NCBI GenBank assembly: GCA_947044405.1 | Contig: CAMRHE010000035.1 | Coordinates: 8,653,501 to 8,717,500, forward strand | DNA length: 64,000 bases | Direction of reading: 5' to 3' | Source: Leptodactylus fallax | Taxonomy: Eukaryota; Chordata; Amphibia; Anura; Leptodactylidae | Shown here: one piece after another, positions 53,720 through 64,000 of the stretch | Layout of the letters: every line of letters starts with the position of its first letter | Position numbering within the stretch: position 1 is the stretch's first letter | Notes under the pieces: generated by a model | The model's input: only the letters and a program-made list of their open reading frames with translations | What the model was told of the DNA's origin: nothing | The model's database searches: none | Translations under genes and position numbers: made by a program

Positions 53720-53984
53720 TTTTATTCTTTATTCAAATGAGGATCTTGGAGCACAGGGAGAATTTTCTTCTATTACTGAGGACTACTGCATCATCACTAA
53801 ACACTCCCATCCTGCATTCAGCTCAGTGGGAGGATCAACTCACAATGCCTAGGGGGATGAGATAAATGCAGGATGGGCGTGTTTAGTGATGATGCAGCAG
53901 TGCTCAGTAATAGAAGAAAACTCTCCCTGTGCTCCAAGATCCTCATTTGAATAAAGAATAAAAGTGCTTTTCTACAAATCCCTG
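53699..53984. repeat. Fold-back MITE inside the Gypsy remnant
   Basis: CAGGGATGTGTAGAAAAAGC at the left is inverted at the right as GCTTTTCTACAAATCCCTG. Pairing continues through CTTTTATTCTTTATTCAAAT, GAGGATCTTGGAGCACAGGG and TTCTTCTATTACTGAG. The whole 286 bp is close to a perfect hairpin with a ~60 base loop. It separates integrase from the rest of pol. Confidence 0.9.
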
Positions 53985-54109
53985 GGGCTCTGAAACATAA
54001 GAAAGGTATCTTTTTTTTTTTTTTTTGCTAATAGCATCTACAGCACTATGGGAGCGGTTTAAAGTAGCTGGGGGCAGTGATAAACTTTCTTTAAATGGAA
54101 CCATTATGA

Positions 54110-54345
54110 TATACAGTTTGTTTTGCAAACAAGGTGGAGATGACATGAGTGTGCGAGTGATTGGATATGGGGGTGAAGGATCGGTCTGAGTCAAACATAA
54201 CCCCGAGGCAGCGGGCATCCCTCCTAGGAGTTATGGTAAGGCCGGAGACTGCAATGGAGATATCAGGGACGGATCTTTTAGATGGTGGAAACAGCAGTAG
54301 TTCAGTCTTTGAGAGATTCAGTTTCAGACAGAGCGAAGACATGAT
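54110..54345 (-). pseudogene. LINE reverse transcriptase fragment in Gypsy
   Basis: On the minus strand: SLCLKLNLSKTELLLFPPSK then SGLTITPRRDARCLGVMFDS and DRSFTPI. This is the block that follows the active site in CR1/L2-type non-LTR reverse transcriptases (L-N-x-x-K-T-E-x-L-x-F-P and A-R-x-L-G-V). It replaces the Gypsy reverse transcriptase/RNase H region that should lie here. Confidence 0.8.
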
Positions 54346-54375
54346 ATTTTTTTGTTTATTTGTTCCCTTTTTGTG

Positions 54376-54573
54376 TGAATCTAGCCTTAGGGAGTTTAGA
54401 ATTAGGGAGAAGATCAATAGCACAATCATATGAGCTGTGAAGTGGAAGTGAATCAACCGCAGATAGAATATGTCAACAAAATCTTGAATATAAGTTGGCA
54501 AAGATGGAGTAACAGAAGCAATAGTTACAGATATACAAGATTTAAAAAAATTCTGAATTCCATTTAACCACAT
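54376..54573 (-). pseudogene. Gypsy pol segment before reverse transcriptase
   Basis: LPTYIQDFVDIFYLRL is the P-x-Y-I-Q-D-F-x-D-V-F segment that opens Gypsy reverse transcriptase. F-T-A-H-M-I-V-L-L-I-F-S-L-I-L-N follows and resembles the D-C-A-I-D-L-L-P-N block with a shifted frame. Beyond it the sequence switches to an unrelated LINE. Confidence 0.65.
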
Positions 54574-54599
54574 CCCCCATCTTCAATCAATAATAGGAT

Positions 54600-55075
54600 T
54601 ATGCATTTGTAACCAAGGAAACAAAATTAAATTTGTAGGTAAGTTTTCCAGTATGAAAAATGGAAATGGACTCTAAGTGTATAGATACTACAACTATAGT
54701 CACCAAAGGTGTAGTAAATTTAACTGTACGCTGGGAAAGAGGTGTGTCATCAGTTGCAGTCACACTAATTGGACTCGAGAGAGGTATCAAGAGGTATAGA
54801 GCGGTATAACTAATGTCTGAGCAACCCGCAAAAAGTTGACCACTGACCCACAGTCAACAAAAGCATTACCAGAAATTACGTTATCATGAAACTGAATTTT
54901 AATTGGTAAGATAATTTTCTTTTTGGAAATGATGGGAAATACCTGACCACCTAGGTGGTCTTCCCAAGAACCACGTAGGCGATGGTGTTTTTCTGGACCA
55001 GGACACTTGGGACAGTCTTTAAGAACATGGCCAGCATCTCTGCAGTAACAACACAATCCCCACTTTCTCTATCTC
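54600..55075 (-). pseudogene. Gypsy gag zinc knuckle and protease
   Basis: CCYCRDAGHVLKDC at about 55055-55014 is a CCHC zinc knuckle of gag (C-x2-C-x4-H-x4-C). Downstream NAFVDCGSVVNFL is the protease active-site region, with the usual D-S-G changed to D-C-G, and IPLSSPISVTATDDTPLSQR is the following protease block. Same strand and order as the integrase at 53.5 kb, so these are parts of one element. Confidence 0.85.
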
Positions 55076-55159
55076 ATGTCATAAATCAACATAGTGTGTC
55101 CTAGCTGTAAAGGTTCTGATTTTGACTCTGGAGTAGACTCAAGTTACAATAGTCCAGAT

Positions 55160-55295
55160 GCAGGTAGAAAAGAGGAGGCAGATGAGCGCTGGTCCAGAAT
55201 AAATGTAGTCTTTAATCCAATTGAATAAAACACACGACGTGTTGCGGGACAAGCCCTTTTTCAAGATGCACACAAGAAGGACATAACTGAACTAA
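55160..55295 (-). repeat. Frog repeat with a degenerate hammerhead-like word
   Basis: On the minus strand: GAAAAAGGGCTTGTCCCGCA then ACACGTCGTG. The stem GGGC/TCCC, the G-C-A-A in place of GAAA, and ACACGTC keep the order of the hammerhead-like motifs at 15643 and 27442, but several core bases differ. I list it as a repeat. Confidence 0.45.
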
Positions 55296-55304
55296 GAATG
55301 AATG

Positions 55305-55425
55305 CAGAAAAGGGCAACCAAGATAATTAGGGGAATAGGTGGATTGGAATACAACAATAGATTAATAAATTTGGGTAATTCAATTTAGAAAAATGACGGC
55401 TAAAGGAAGACCTAATTACATCACT
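55305..55425 (+). pseudogene. LINE (CR1/L2-like) reverse transcriptase C-terminal tag
   Basis: Codons give A-E-K-G-N-Q-D-N, N-R-W-I-G, then F-N-L-E-K and R-L-K-E-D-L-I. This is the R-A-x-K-x-I ... L-G-L-F-S-L-E-K-R-R-L-R-G-D-L-I end block of CR1/L2 LINEs with stops. It is too short to classify further. Confidence 0.6.
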
Positions 55426-55429
55426 TAAG

Positions 55430-55765
55430 GGATTCTGCTCCACTGATTTTGGCACTTTTGGAATTTTCTATCTACTTCTCACCATTCCCGTGCAACCAAT
55501 GCAGTTAGTTTTAATGCCTGATATGCTATTTAGACTCTGTACTGTCAGGAGGGCGATGTCAGACAAGAGCAAACAAGGGGTGTGATTCTGAGCCCTGCCC
55601 TTCTGATGTTACTGAGCTTAAATAGCACATCAATCAACAAAACTACCAGCACTTGTTGCTCAGAAACTGTGGAGACTAGAGAAAAAAACAGCTAGAATCA
55701 GTGGAGGTGCAACTATTAGATTCACTAACTTGAAGTGGTAGAGGTGGTGAAAGATTCTCTTTAAT
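55430..55765. repeat. Frog MITE (GATTCTCTTTAA end)
   Basis: It starts AAGGGATTCTGCTCCACTGA and ends GGTGAAAGATTCTCTTTAAT with partly inverted ends. Internally ACTGTCAGGAGGGCG and CTGCCCTTCTGATGTTAC form a weak inverted pair. Resembles other TTAAAGRGAATCT repeats of frogs. Confidence 0.55.
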
Positions 55766-56065
55766 GGAGTCAGCAAGCATCTACAGTCTCTCAAAAAGTA
55801 CAGTAATGATGAAAAAGCCAAAACTTATGTATTTTATGCTTCAACATAGTGACAGAATCAGGCCTAGACTGGGATTAATAAAACATCCATGGTACTGCAC
55901 ACAAGTCACTCCAGCCCGCACACATATCCATATGGGACCTCAGCTCTTACTCCCCTGGTGACCTGCATATTTCCAAGTTTAAGATGGCCCTATCATTTTG
56001 GTCCCCAATATGGCTTTCATCTCGTTCCTAGTCGTCAACACGGCTTCCTTTTTTATTACTGCTCA

Positions 56066-57180
56066 CTTTAACCCTTTAAGGATGCAGGGTAGTTTGTACA
56101 TTTATGCTTGGCGATTTTTTTCATTCCCCCCCCCCTTCCAAAATTCATAACTTTTTTTATTTTTCTGTCAATATAGCTACAGTATGTGAGGGCTTATTCT
56201 TTGCCTTATGAGTTGTACTTTTATTTGCCACCATTTTGGGGTACATATAATTTTTTAATTAGCTTTTATTTACGTGTTTTGGAGATCCATGTGAAATAGC
56301 ACACAATTCTATCAGAATTTTTTGCATTTTGCTTTACAGTGTTCACTCTGAATTGAAAATGACATTGCAGCTTTGTCTGGCGGGTCATTAAGATTACTGT
56401 GATATCATATCTATATTGGTTTCTATTACGTTTCAATGCTTTTACAAATAAAATGTCACTTTTTGAAAATAAACTACTTTCCTGGGGTCATCGTATTCTG
56501 ACACCTGTAACTTTTTTACTGTATTGTTGATGGTGATTTGTCAGGGCTCTTTATTTGAGGGGCAAGTTGTACTTTTTATTGATACCAATATTTGGTATGT
56601 ATGACTTTCTGAGCACTTTTTATTGTTATTTTTTGGGGAAAGCAAAGTCACCAAAATACGTCAATTTGTACATTGAGATATATGTTTTTTTTATGGAGGT
56701 CACTGTACGGGATAATCAACACTATTTTTGGATAGTAGGGACATACGCACATAACATGTTTGTTTATTCTTTTTGTACATATACAGTAAGTGCAGTTGCA
56801 AAGGCAGTCAGGAGGCCTTTGCATAGTTCTGAGGGGTAACAGGGGAGGCGATCTTGCCCCCGGACAACTTGGATGCCATGATTGCTATTGATCACGGCAT
56901 CAGGGGGTTAATCTGCTGGAGTCGGAGTATCTTCAGACTCCAGCAGCTGGTCACGGCCCTCGGCTGTGTAACACAGCCAAGTCCTGGAAGTAATGCCACA
57001 AGCACAGCTTCTGTGCCCGTGGCATTACAGCGCCATACTATTACGGCCCTGAGTATTAAAGGGGAGAGATGTATGGATAGAGCTGAGCTCCTGAGCTCTC
57101 TCCATACATCCCTTCCCGCATAATGACGTAAATTAATGATTAAATAACGTAAATTAGTGATTATGCGTGAAAGGCTTAAA
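56066..57180. repeat. Frog dispersed repeat (AACCCTTTAAGGATGC type)
   Basis: It starts TAACCCTTTAAGGATGCAGG and ends near GCGTGAAAGGCTTAAAAC. Middle words such as CATAACTTTTTTTATTTTTC, TGTGAGGGCTTATT and AGTTGTACTTTTATT are typical of a common frog repeat. Near 57050-57120 a hairpin, GTATGGATAGAGCTGAGCTC against its complement, marks the 3' part. Confidence 0.7.
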
Positions 57181-59044
57181 ACCCACCAGAGAAAAGTCCA
57201 AGAATGCTAATTTTAGCGTGGGATATACATAAAACTTGTCCCTTTTGTGAACCAGTTCATAAGATTGCCCTGGAAAAATATGGAATGTTCACATATACTT
57301 GCTTTTGCTTTCTGCATTACAGTGATGCGGCATAGCATAGAGCTGCATCCATATTGGTCTCACAATGCATGTAAGTCCAATGTGTGGTCTTTTCAAAAAG
57401 GTTCCCACTGAAAATTTTGCTCAAAAATGTGGTCTTTAGTTGGATAAGGTCTTTAGGAGGTGGGGACTTCTCAAAAGAGTGGTCTCCTGGAGAGGTTGAA
57501 TTTTATGTGTATTAGTTGTACAGCAATGGCTTTGTAGCTGTATGGCCATTTTGGACTTGTATTACTTGAATTAGAAGGCTACAGTTCTCTGAGGCTTTAC
57601 ATAGTGGTTTATTTATACATTGATATTTGGCACACAAGTATCATCTAACAATGGAGTACATGAGCGCCACTATTGCTAGGTTCAAAGATTGTGCTGCACT
57701 TGGTCTCTTGAGCTTTGACTCTTTGATGATCAGAAGTCTCTCCTTTTGGTGAAATATTAGAGTCATGTGCAGTACATATATTTACAAACTGATGAAAAGC
57801 TGTGGTTGTATCACATATAAATTTACCACTGAGTTCCAGCATACGCAAGTGCTAGCCCAGACAAATTTATTATGTACTTATGAATTACAAAGTCTAGCAC
57901 TATATATATATATTTATATATTAACACTTCATATCATGAAAGATTCTGATCTGCTAAAGGCGATAAATGATGCACTTTAATATTTATGATATAATGACAC
58001 TCTAAGTGAAATATTAATGTGCTTATTTCATTGGTATCAGATATAATAAATATTTTGACATATGCTCTGATTGCTGCTTGGAAGATTGCTCCATTTTTCT
58101 GCTTTTGCTATTTCTGAAACTTATGAGTCTGGTCACTTGAAGCTTTTGCATTCTGTTTTAAGGATTTATATAGGATGCTCCACAATGAAAAGCAATTCTT
58201 GATTTTGTTGCTCTACAATTTGTAAGCCAAACGATTAGGAATTATTTCAGAACTGCAGATGCTAATGTAAATATTCTTTTGGGCCAAATAATACATGGAA
58301 ACTATTTGCATAAACAACAAAGTAAATATAAAAATGATAATATTTTCATTAATAAAACTGACTTCCTAAAATAGACCTCATGTCGATTATTTTTTCCCTG
58401 TGACTTTTGTGTCCTCCCACCCTTCCTTGGCCTTACATATTCAGAAATATTCGTGAGCTAATTGCATCTCTCTTTACTTGATCTTTATTTATCTTGAAAG
58501 CATTCATGGGAAATAAGGAGGCTCATAATAATCCTTAAAGATGATATATTGTATGGCTGTTCCTCTGGAGAGCAGGTTTTTCATAGGGCAGTCACTTGCT
58601 AGAACTGCTGCCTACTTGTTTATAGATCATTCTGTGAGCATGGTAACAAGAATAACAATCTGTTCCTTCAATTCTCTTTATACACTGGAACAGGTGTTAG
58701 AGAGAGGTCACAACTTTACAGCTATGGATAGTGATCTCACGGTCTGTTAAATGGAAGTGTACTCACTTGGGAATAATGTTTATCTATTAAGTGAAGTATG
58801 AGCTATTCAGTTTCAGTGCACTTTGTTTATGCATTTACTAATACATGTGTCACACACTATTACAGTTATTAAATATTCAGCTGGAATTATGGACCTAAGA
58901 ATACCACAGGAGTTGACTTATGTCTACTTGACTTTAGTAAAATGAAAACCAGAAATGAACAGATTGGTTCTCAGAGGCAGTTACATACCACCTGCATCAG
59001 TCTATCTTTGAATACATGTTAGCTTGTAAATGTGTTTTTTGTGT
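57181..59044. other. Low-repeat intergenic sequence
   Basis: A/T-rich, without recognised repeats, exons or RNA genes. This is the longest stretch in the right half that looks like unique sequence. It contains the candidate regulatory block at 58241-58400. Confidence 0.45.
58241..58400. promoter_or_regulatory. Candidate conserved non-coding element with octamer and SOX-type sites
   Basis: An A/T-rich block of mixed composition. It contains the POU octamer ATTTGCAT (58304-58311), four bases away from AACAAAG (58316-58322), a SOX-type site. On the minus strand this reads CTTTGTT, GTTT, ATGCAAAT, like a spaced SOX-POU pair. No conservation could be tested, so this is a hypothesis from motif content and the absence of repeats. 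Confidence 0.3.
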
Positions 59045-59647
59045 GTGTTATGGTAGTAAGGCTACATCTACATTACTGTAGTTAAAATACTGTCTGCAAA
59101 TTGAGGATAAAGTTGGCCGCATCTGGTAATCTGGTAAGCAGATGCATACGCACCGCGATGTCCGCAATTGCGGATCGTAGTGCATTTGTAGTCATCCGTA
59201 TTTGTGGATCCGCACGCAAAAAAACAGGGATAGCTAGAAATTATGTCACCAGCTATTCCCAACCCTCTGAATAGGTCAAATGATCAGCCAGACACCATTG
59301 TCATTTGTATTTTTGCTTGCTGAGAGGTGTGTTGGATTCCTTGGTGTTTTTCACTGTGAAGATTGTTGCAGAGTGCGATTGCTGGATGTGGCAGAGTCAA
59401 AACCAGATAGACATTTGTATATAACAGGAACAGACTTTAGTGAAACATGAATGCAGTAAGAGAAGGTTCACCTCACATGGTGTAAAAATACAGGAAGTGT
59501 ATATCAACAGCATCAAAACAAACAAAAGTACAGAGTGTCTACAGATAAACATTTAGTAACAGCTGCATCTAGTGTCATAAATGTGAACTGCAGTCAATCC
59601 AGCAAATATCGAGACGAAGCTGGCTGTTGCATATGTCCATCAAAAAT

Positions 59648-60679
59648 TCCCATACCTCCCAACTTTCAAAGGACAGAAAGAGGGACAAAATGTGTGGTGC
59701 ACTATGCGCGCTGCAAATTTAGCTCCACCCAATTCTACATTGACTCCGCCCATTCTCACCCATTTGTCTTTGTGCCCCCACACAGTATAATGCTCCTACA
59801 GTCACCCTAACATTATATGCCCCTACATTATAATGTTCCCTTCCAATTGCTCCTCAGTATGAAGTCCCTCTCCTTGTGCCCCAGTTTAAACTGGGGGAAA
59901 CTAGAGGCAGACATGTGCCCCTCCAGCTACCCCCATGGTTTAATGTGCTCCTACAGTTTCCCCCAATTTAATGTCACCCTCCATCTGCCCCCCAGTTTAA
60001 TGTCCACTCCTCCATCTGTCCCCAGTTTAATGTCCCCCTTCATCTGCCACCAATTTAATGTCCCCTTCATCTGCCACCACCTTAATGCCCCCCTTCATCT
60101 GCAACCAGCTTTATGCCCCCCTTTATCTGCCACCAGTTTAATGTCCCCCCTTCATCTGCCACCAATTTAATGCCCCCACTTCATCTGCCAGCAGCTTAAT
60201 GCCACCTTTATCTGCCCCCAGTTTAATTGCCCCCTTCATCTGCCACCAATTTAATGTACCCCCTCTATCTCCCCCAGTTTAATGTCCCCCTTCATATGCC
60301 CCCAGTTTTATAGCCCCCCCTACATCTGCCCCTAGTCTAATGCCCCCCCAAAGTTTAACATAATAATATAACTGATACTCACCTCTCCTCGCTCCCCTGC
60401 TGTTTCTTCTCCCGGAGTGTTCAGGGAGCTGCAGACGTGATGTGAGTGATGTCATCACATCACACCTACAGCTCCCGGAGCCGGAGCATGCAGAGAGGAA
60501 CAGTGGTGAAGTAAGAGATGTGCGCGGATGGCTCCTGCTTCACCATTGTATTCAACTCATCTGTGTCCTCTCTGGACGCAGATGAGTTGAATCCCAGACA
60601 TACCTCCCACCGACTGGGATGGCAGGACAAGACCCACAATCCGGGACTGTCCTGCAGAATCCGGGAAGGTTGGAAGGTA
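59648..60679. repeat. Fold-back repeat with CATACCTCCCAAC ends and an inner minisatellite
   Basis: The left end CCATACCTCCCAACTTTC is inverted at the right as AAGGTTGGAAGGTATG. A second inner copy, CATACCTCCCACCGACTGGG, lies near 60600. The middle is a minisatellite (separate entry) plus a GC-rich part with CTCCCGGAG palindromes near 60410-60485. Confidence 0.7.
59935..60360. repeat. Minisatellite, ~28-base unit
   Basis: About fifteen degenerate copies of a unit like TTTAATGTCCCCCTTCATCT then GCCACCAG. Units vary in length (25-31 bases) and in the C-run. All are in the same orientation. Confidence 0.9.
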
Positions 60680-61064
60680 TGAAAACTCATTTCTCTCATG
60701 TGAATGATGCCCTCCTGTACTGGCTTGTCTCTTGGCTTGTCCATTTGTACAGCAATTACCTATGCTATGCTATCTATGCTAGAAGATGAGGAGGAGGTAT
60801 TGGGTTCAACCCATTGTCTCTCAACGGCACAGGAAGGTTCATTTCCACAACCTGACTTGCAGCAGCACCAGGAAAAGTTCCACAGCTACTGCTGTCAGAC
60901 CTGCATCCTGAACTCACTTTATATAACACCAAAATGCGAAGGTGCATCTCGGCTGATGAACATCTTCTTGTCACCCTCAGGTAAGAACATTACTGTTCCC
61001 TTTTGCCCCTTCTCATCTTGTTTTTTTCCCTGTAGCCCTTTGTCTTGCTTTATGTGAAAGATCC

Positions 61065-61800
61065 TCAGTGCGCCAACACCGCTTTGGCCCACACCTGAGA
61101 CTTCTTTCATAAAAAAAACACACTCACCGCCAGTGAGTGCTGGGTTCACAAGATAAATACAAGACAAGCTTTCTAAATTTTGTATATTTATTAACCCCTA
61201 AATGGGTCGGTATTAACATCTAACACATGCAGTTCAGAACAGATATGCAGATATATGCAAGCATTAACAGTTACTAGTTATAATATACAGCGCATAAAAT
61301 AAAAAGGGAATAAAAGTGAAATAATTACTTTACCACACATATCCTTGATGTGGTTCTGTAGTCCAACACTCACACATGCTCTGGTATGTGTGAATAACCA
61401 GTGGAGGCTTCTAGCAGCAGCATCACAGCATTTCAGCCTGCATGCTCATCACAGTATATCCTAGTAGTCTCTCAGTAGTCTCATCATAGTATTCTCTTGT
61501 AGTCTCATCATAGTATTCTCCGTCACTGACCTCTTACCTCATCTTTTATACCCTTGATTACACCACCCAGAATGAGGTCACCGGCGACGGCAAGTCTGAT
61601 TGATTAACGCACTCAAGTCAAGATTCTTTGTAAGGAGATGGGACCAAGTGGAATGACACAATGCCTTCTATATGTTATCAACTAGGTCTGATCAATAACC
61701 TAGTCCAAACAATACATGTGTATTTGATCACCCAGGGCTATGTAGGAATTCAATGGAGCCATTCTGGGATGGATACAAAGCCCTATTGTTACATTGTTGC
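61065..61800. repeat. Unclassified repeat, LTR-like
   Basis: Contains TTTGTATATTTATTAACCCC, which would be a reversed AATAAA-type signal, and two or three tandem copies of GTAGTCTCATCATAGTATTC near 61470-61520. Layout suggests a minus-strand LTR. No borders or coding parts were found. Confidence 0.35.
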
Positions 61801-62149
61801 CACTACTGACGGATTAGAGCTGCGCACATTATGAGTAAATGGAAGTAAGAGGGATATACAATACCCAGAGATCAAAATAAATCTTTGAGTTATAGCCATA
61901 TTTAAGTGGAATCATCACAGTTTAGTACAAGCGTAATTGTCTCCTTTGACACTTATGAGCCTGCTAGTATATTTGGACCCTACTTCTCAATTATCAGTAC
62001 TGTCCCTGTGACCTTTCATATCTTGCTAATATCATTGTCCCTTTTACCTTGTCACCCTGTGTTTAACCATCATTGTCCCCTATACCCCACCCTGCTAATG
62101 TAATACTAAAATTATTTTCCCCTTGTTTTTTTGATTCACAAATTCTTGG

Positions 62150-62950
62150 CAAAAGGGACATCATTTGCATCTCTTTACTTTGAGCTTCTGCTGGGTTGCT
62201 CAACGATTTTGCGGATCATCAGCCTGACTTATGAAGTGATCTGAAGCATCTGAGAGTGGCAGTGATGCCACACCCCGAGCCAGAAGACTGTATTCAGATT
62301 GCTGAGGGCTTTTACAACTCAGCATAGTTTCCCAACTGTATGTTTATGCTGGATGGAAAACACATTTGTATAAAGAAGCTGTCTCACCCAGGGTCCAAAT
62401 ATTTAAATTTATAAACAATATTTCTCAGTGGTGTTGTTGGCCTTGGTTGACAGCAATTACTGGTTTATAATTGTTTATATAGGGGGCCTATGGGAGATCT
62501 GCTGGCATTTTCAGAGCTTCCAGAATGGGCGAACGTCTGATCAGCTTGCCCTTCAAGAACCAAGGTAACTGCCTGGATCATCAAGACCTCCTGCACCATT
62601 TGTCATCGTGGCTGATGAAGGATTTGAACTATCCACCCATGTCTTATATCCATTCTCTCTGTGTGGTTCAGATGACTGGTGACGTATATTAAAGTATTGA
62701 CTTGCAAGAGGGAGGCAGTATGTTTAGCTCACCTTAGGAAATCTGAGCAGCAAGTGGTGGGTGTTCCAAACCCCTCTTCATATGGATACTCACAATGTGA
62801 CACTGGTTATCTTTCACAATTTTGTCAGGATTCATGACACTACGCATTATGGTGACCTGGAACAGATTGTGCCGACGTCTGAGATCCCTGTAGATAACAT
62901 AATGCTTGAACTGTTTATCCAGGAAGTCTATGCGGACTACTCCATATAAC
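62150..62950 (+). pseudogene. PIF/Harbinger transposase remnant
   Basis: Broken frames carry F-P-N-C then L-D-G-K-H-I (62335-62370), which is the W-x-F-P-N-C-x-G-A-L-D-G-K-H block with the first catalytic Asp. GSKYLNL, the V-V-G-L-G-D-S-N-Y-W region and a G-A-Y-G-R-S-A-G-I-F-like stretch follow, and V-A-D-E-G-F (62605-62625) is the second-Asp motif. It resembles HARBI1-type nucleases. Stops and frameshifts are frequent. Confidence 0.75.
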
Positions 62951-63904
62951 CTGTGGGAGCAGATCCCTGGCAGATGGCAGCAGATTACTGGTTCTCGACT
63001 GTTGTTGTTCCTGTCTAGTTATTAGTTGTTCCTGTTTTAGTTTAGTGAATGATGATCCTTGAAGTGGATTGTGAGTTTAAGTATTACTGCATGACTACAT
63101 TTTTTTTTAAATAACTGAATAGCCCCCCCATCTGTAAATTTTCTAAAGTTGTGAACAAGAGCATCATTGTAAGTAACTGTTTATATATGTATAGAACAAG
63201 AATAATAACATATTATAAACAGATAAAACAACTCCAAGTTGGTATATTCTCGAGAGAAGATTCTGGGTGGACATGAAGGAACTCCTCCTGGTCAGAAGCT
63301 GTCCCTGGGGGCACATGGGGTGGATTTTATACTGTGGGACCACATGAGGTGGGCATGATGTACTGTGGAAGCCAGACGCAGAAGTTACACACCCTTGAGT
63401 CCTCGTGCAGGGAGCCATATACTGTAGAGGGCACATGAGGCATATATTTTGATGTGGATGCCACATGGCGGAAAGGTTTGTGGTGGGGCACATACCTGCA
63501 CTAATGTGATGGGGTGCTATACTATTTCCCTGGACCTTATGGCATTTGGGGGGGTCATTGGGATCCAGAGACATTGTCACGTCTTGTCAGCAGCCTAGGG
63601 ACTGCCCACACTGCGACACAGACAGGAATCTCCCCTGTGTCGCTTTGCAACTCTTCCGCAATTGCGAAGAAGCCATGTATGTGCATCCGTAGCTTAACCA
63701 AAATGTGCATGAGCCCATACACTATAATGGGCTCATCTGCATTGCAAATGTGGACAAAAATAGGACATGCTTCATAATTTGCAGCCCTTGTATACAAAAA
63801 ATGAGGTTATGTGTACGGCCACATAGAAATTAATGGATCCGTACTTTTATCCGCAATTGTGGAAATCTATGGTCATGTGCAAGCTTCCTTGCAGCTAACC
63901 ACTA

Positions 63905-64000
63905 CAGTCATGGCCAAAAGTTTTGAGAATGATACAAATATTAATTTTTACAAAGTCTACTGCTTCAGTTTTTCTAATGGCAATTTGCATATACTCCAGA
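63905..64000. mobile_element. Left end of a further Tc1-like transposon (family 7), cut by window edge
   Basis: After TA at 63903-63904 the sequence CAGTCATGGCCAAAAGTTTT then GAGAATGATACAAATATTAA matches the terminal repeat of a Tc1 family common in fish and frogs. Its transposase, if present, would lie beyond 64000. Confidence 0.85.

Larger units (their letters stand above)
59045..63904. mobile_element. Possible PIF/Harbinger element with inner insertions
   Basis: The flanks 59045-59230 and 63700-63890 share words such as CAATTGCGGAT/ATCCGCAATTG and GTGGATCCGCA/GGATCCGTAC in inverted orientation. The middle holds a Harbinger transposase remnant and at least two other repeats. The ends resemble short frog Harbinger-type MITEs. 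The outermost termini do not match well, so it may instead be separate MITEs on either side. Confidence 0.35.

Noticed and set aside
57645..57848. Minus-strand 67-codon frame in the low-repeat region
   Set aside because: Composition is protein-like but it has no recognised family, no splice context and no neighbouring exons. Too weak to call a gene.
59935..60360. Regular repeats resembling a CRISPR array
   Set aside because: Units are contiguous and degenerate with no unique spacers, and this is vertebrate DNA. It is a minisatellite.
60704..61057. 117-codon frame with an acidic and Cys-containing stretch
   Set aside because: No recognisable domain, lies between repeats, and overlapping frames exist on the other strand. 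It could be debris of the Harbinger element.
36322..64000. Exons of FHL5 or another gene next to UFL1 in other vertebrates
   Set aside because: I looked for LIM-type C-x2-C...H-x2-C blocks and for a long single-exon receptor frame and found none. The neighbour gene probably lies beyond the window because of transposon expansion.

Overview
This is vertebrate nuclear DNA, most likely from an anuran amphibian, probably a neobatrachian frog. I infer this from three things. First, there is one split gene with GT-AG introns and a recognisable vertebrate protein, UFL1. Second, a dense and varied repeat load matches frog genomes: Tc1-like transposons, a DIRS retrotransposon, L1/Tx1-type LINEs, chromovirus Gypsy, PIF/Harbinger and many fold-back MITEs. 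Third, I recognise several short dispersed repeats that are typical of frogs. No prokaryotic genes, CRISPR arrays, rRNA or tRNA genes were seen.

Host gene. The only host gene I can support is ufl1 (UFM1-protein ligase 1), on the + strand. Its last twelve coding exons lie between 5033 and 36321 and encode roughly the C-terminal 575 residues. The upstream exons lie left of the window. All introns are GT-AG and all reading phases join correctly, except for one extra A in an A7 run at 22538-22544 that shifts the frame inside an otherwise conserved exon. A poly(A) signal lies about 100 bases after the stop. From about 36.5 kb to the end I see no host exon.

Layout. 1-1254: decayed L1-type LINE (ORF1 C-terminus and reverse transcriptase). 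1268-2864: Tc1 copy A. 5.0-8.6 kb: ufl1 exons 1-3 of the window. 8.6-20.4 kb: a large intron holding a near full-length DIRS element (9699-15579), a hammerhead-like motif, a fold-back element split by a MITE and by a solo LTR with a perfect target duplication, and a second Tc1 family. 20.4-26.2 kb: six exons with MITEs and a deleted Tc1 derivative. 26.2-29.5 kb: a palindromic MITE and a large inverted repeat with a second hammerhead-like motif at its centre and Tc1 copy B in one arm. 29.5-36.3 kb: the last three exons and a 2.7 kb repeat rich in hairpins. 39.8-50.7 kb: a deeply nested transposon cluster (mariner-like element, then MITE, then Tc1-D, then L1 plus Tc1-E, with Tc1-C inside the L1). 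51-56 kb: a second palindromic MITE, LINE fragments and a minus-strand chromovirus Gypsy remnant. 56-64 kb: frog repeats, a candidate conserved non-coding block near 58.3 kb, a PIF/Harbinger transposase remnant, and the left end of another Tc1 family at the window edge.

The picture is one housekeeping gene whose introns and 3' flank have been swollen by transposons. At least seven Tc1/mariner families are present. None looks functional, although Tc1-C and the L1 reverse transcriptase are only lightly damaged.
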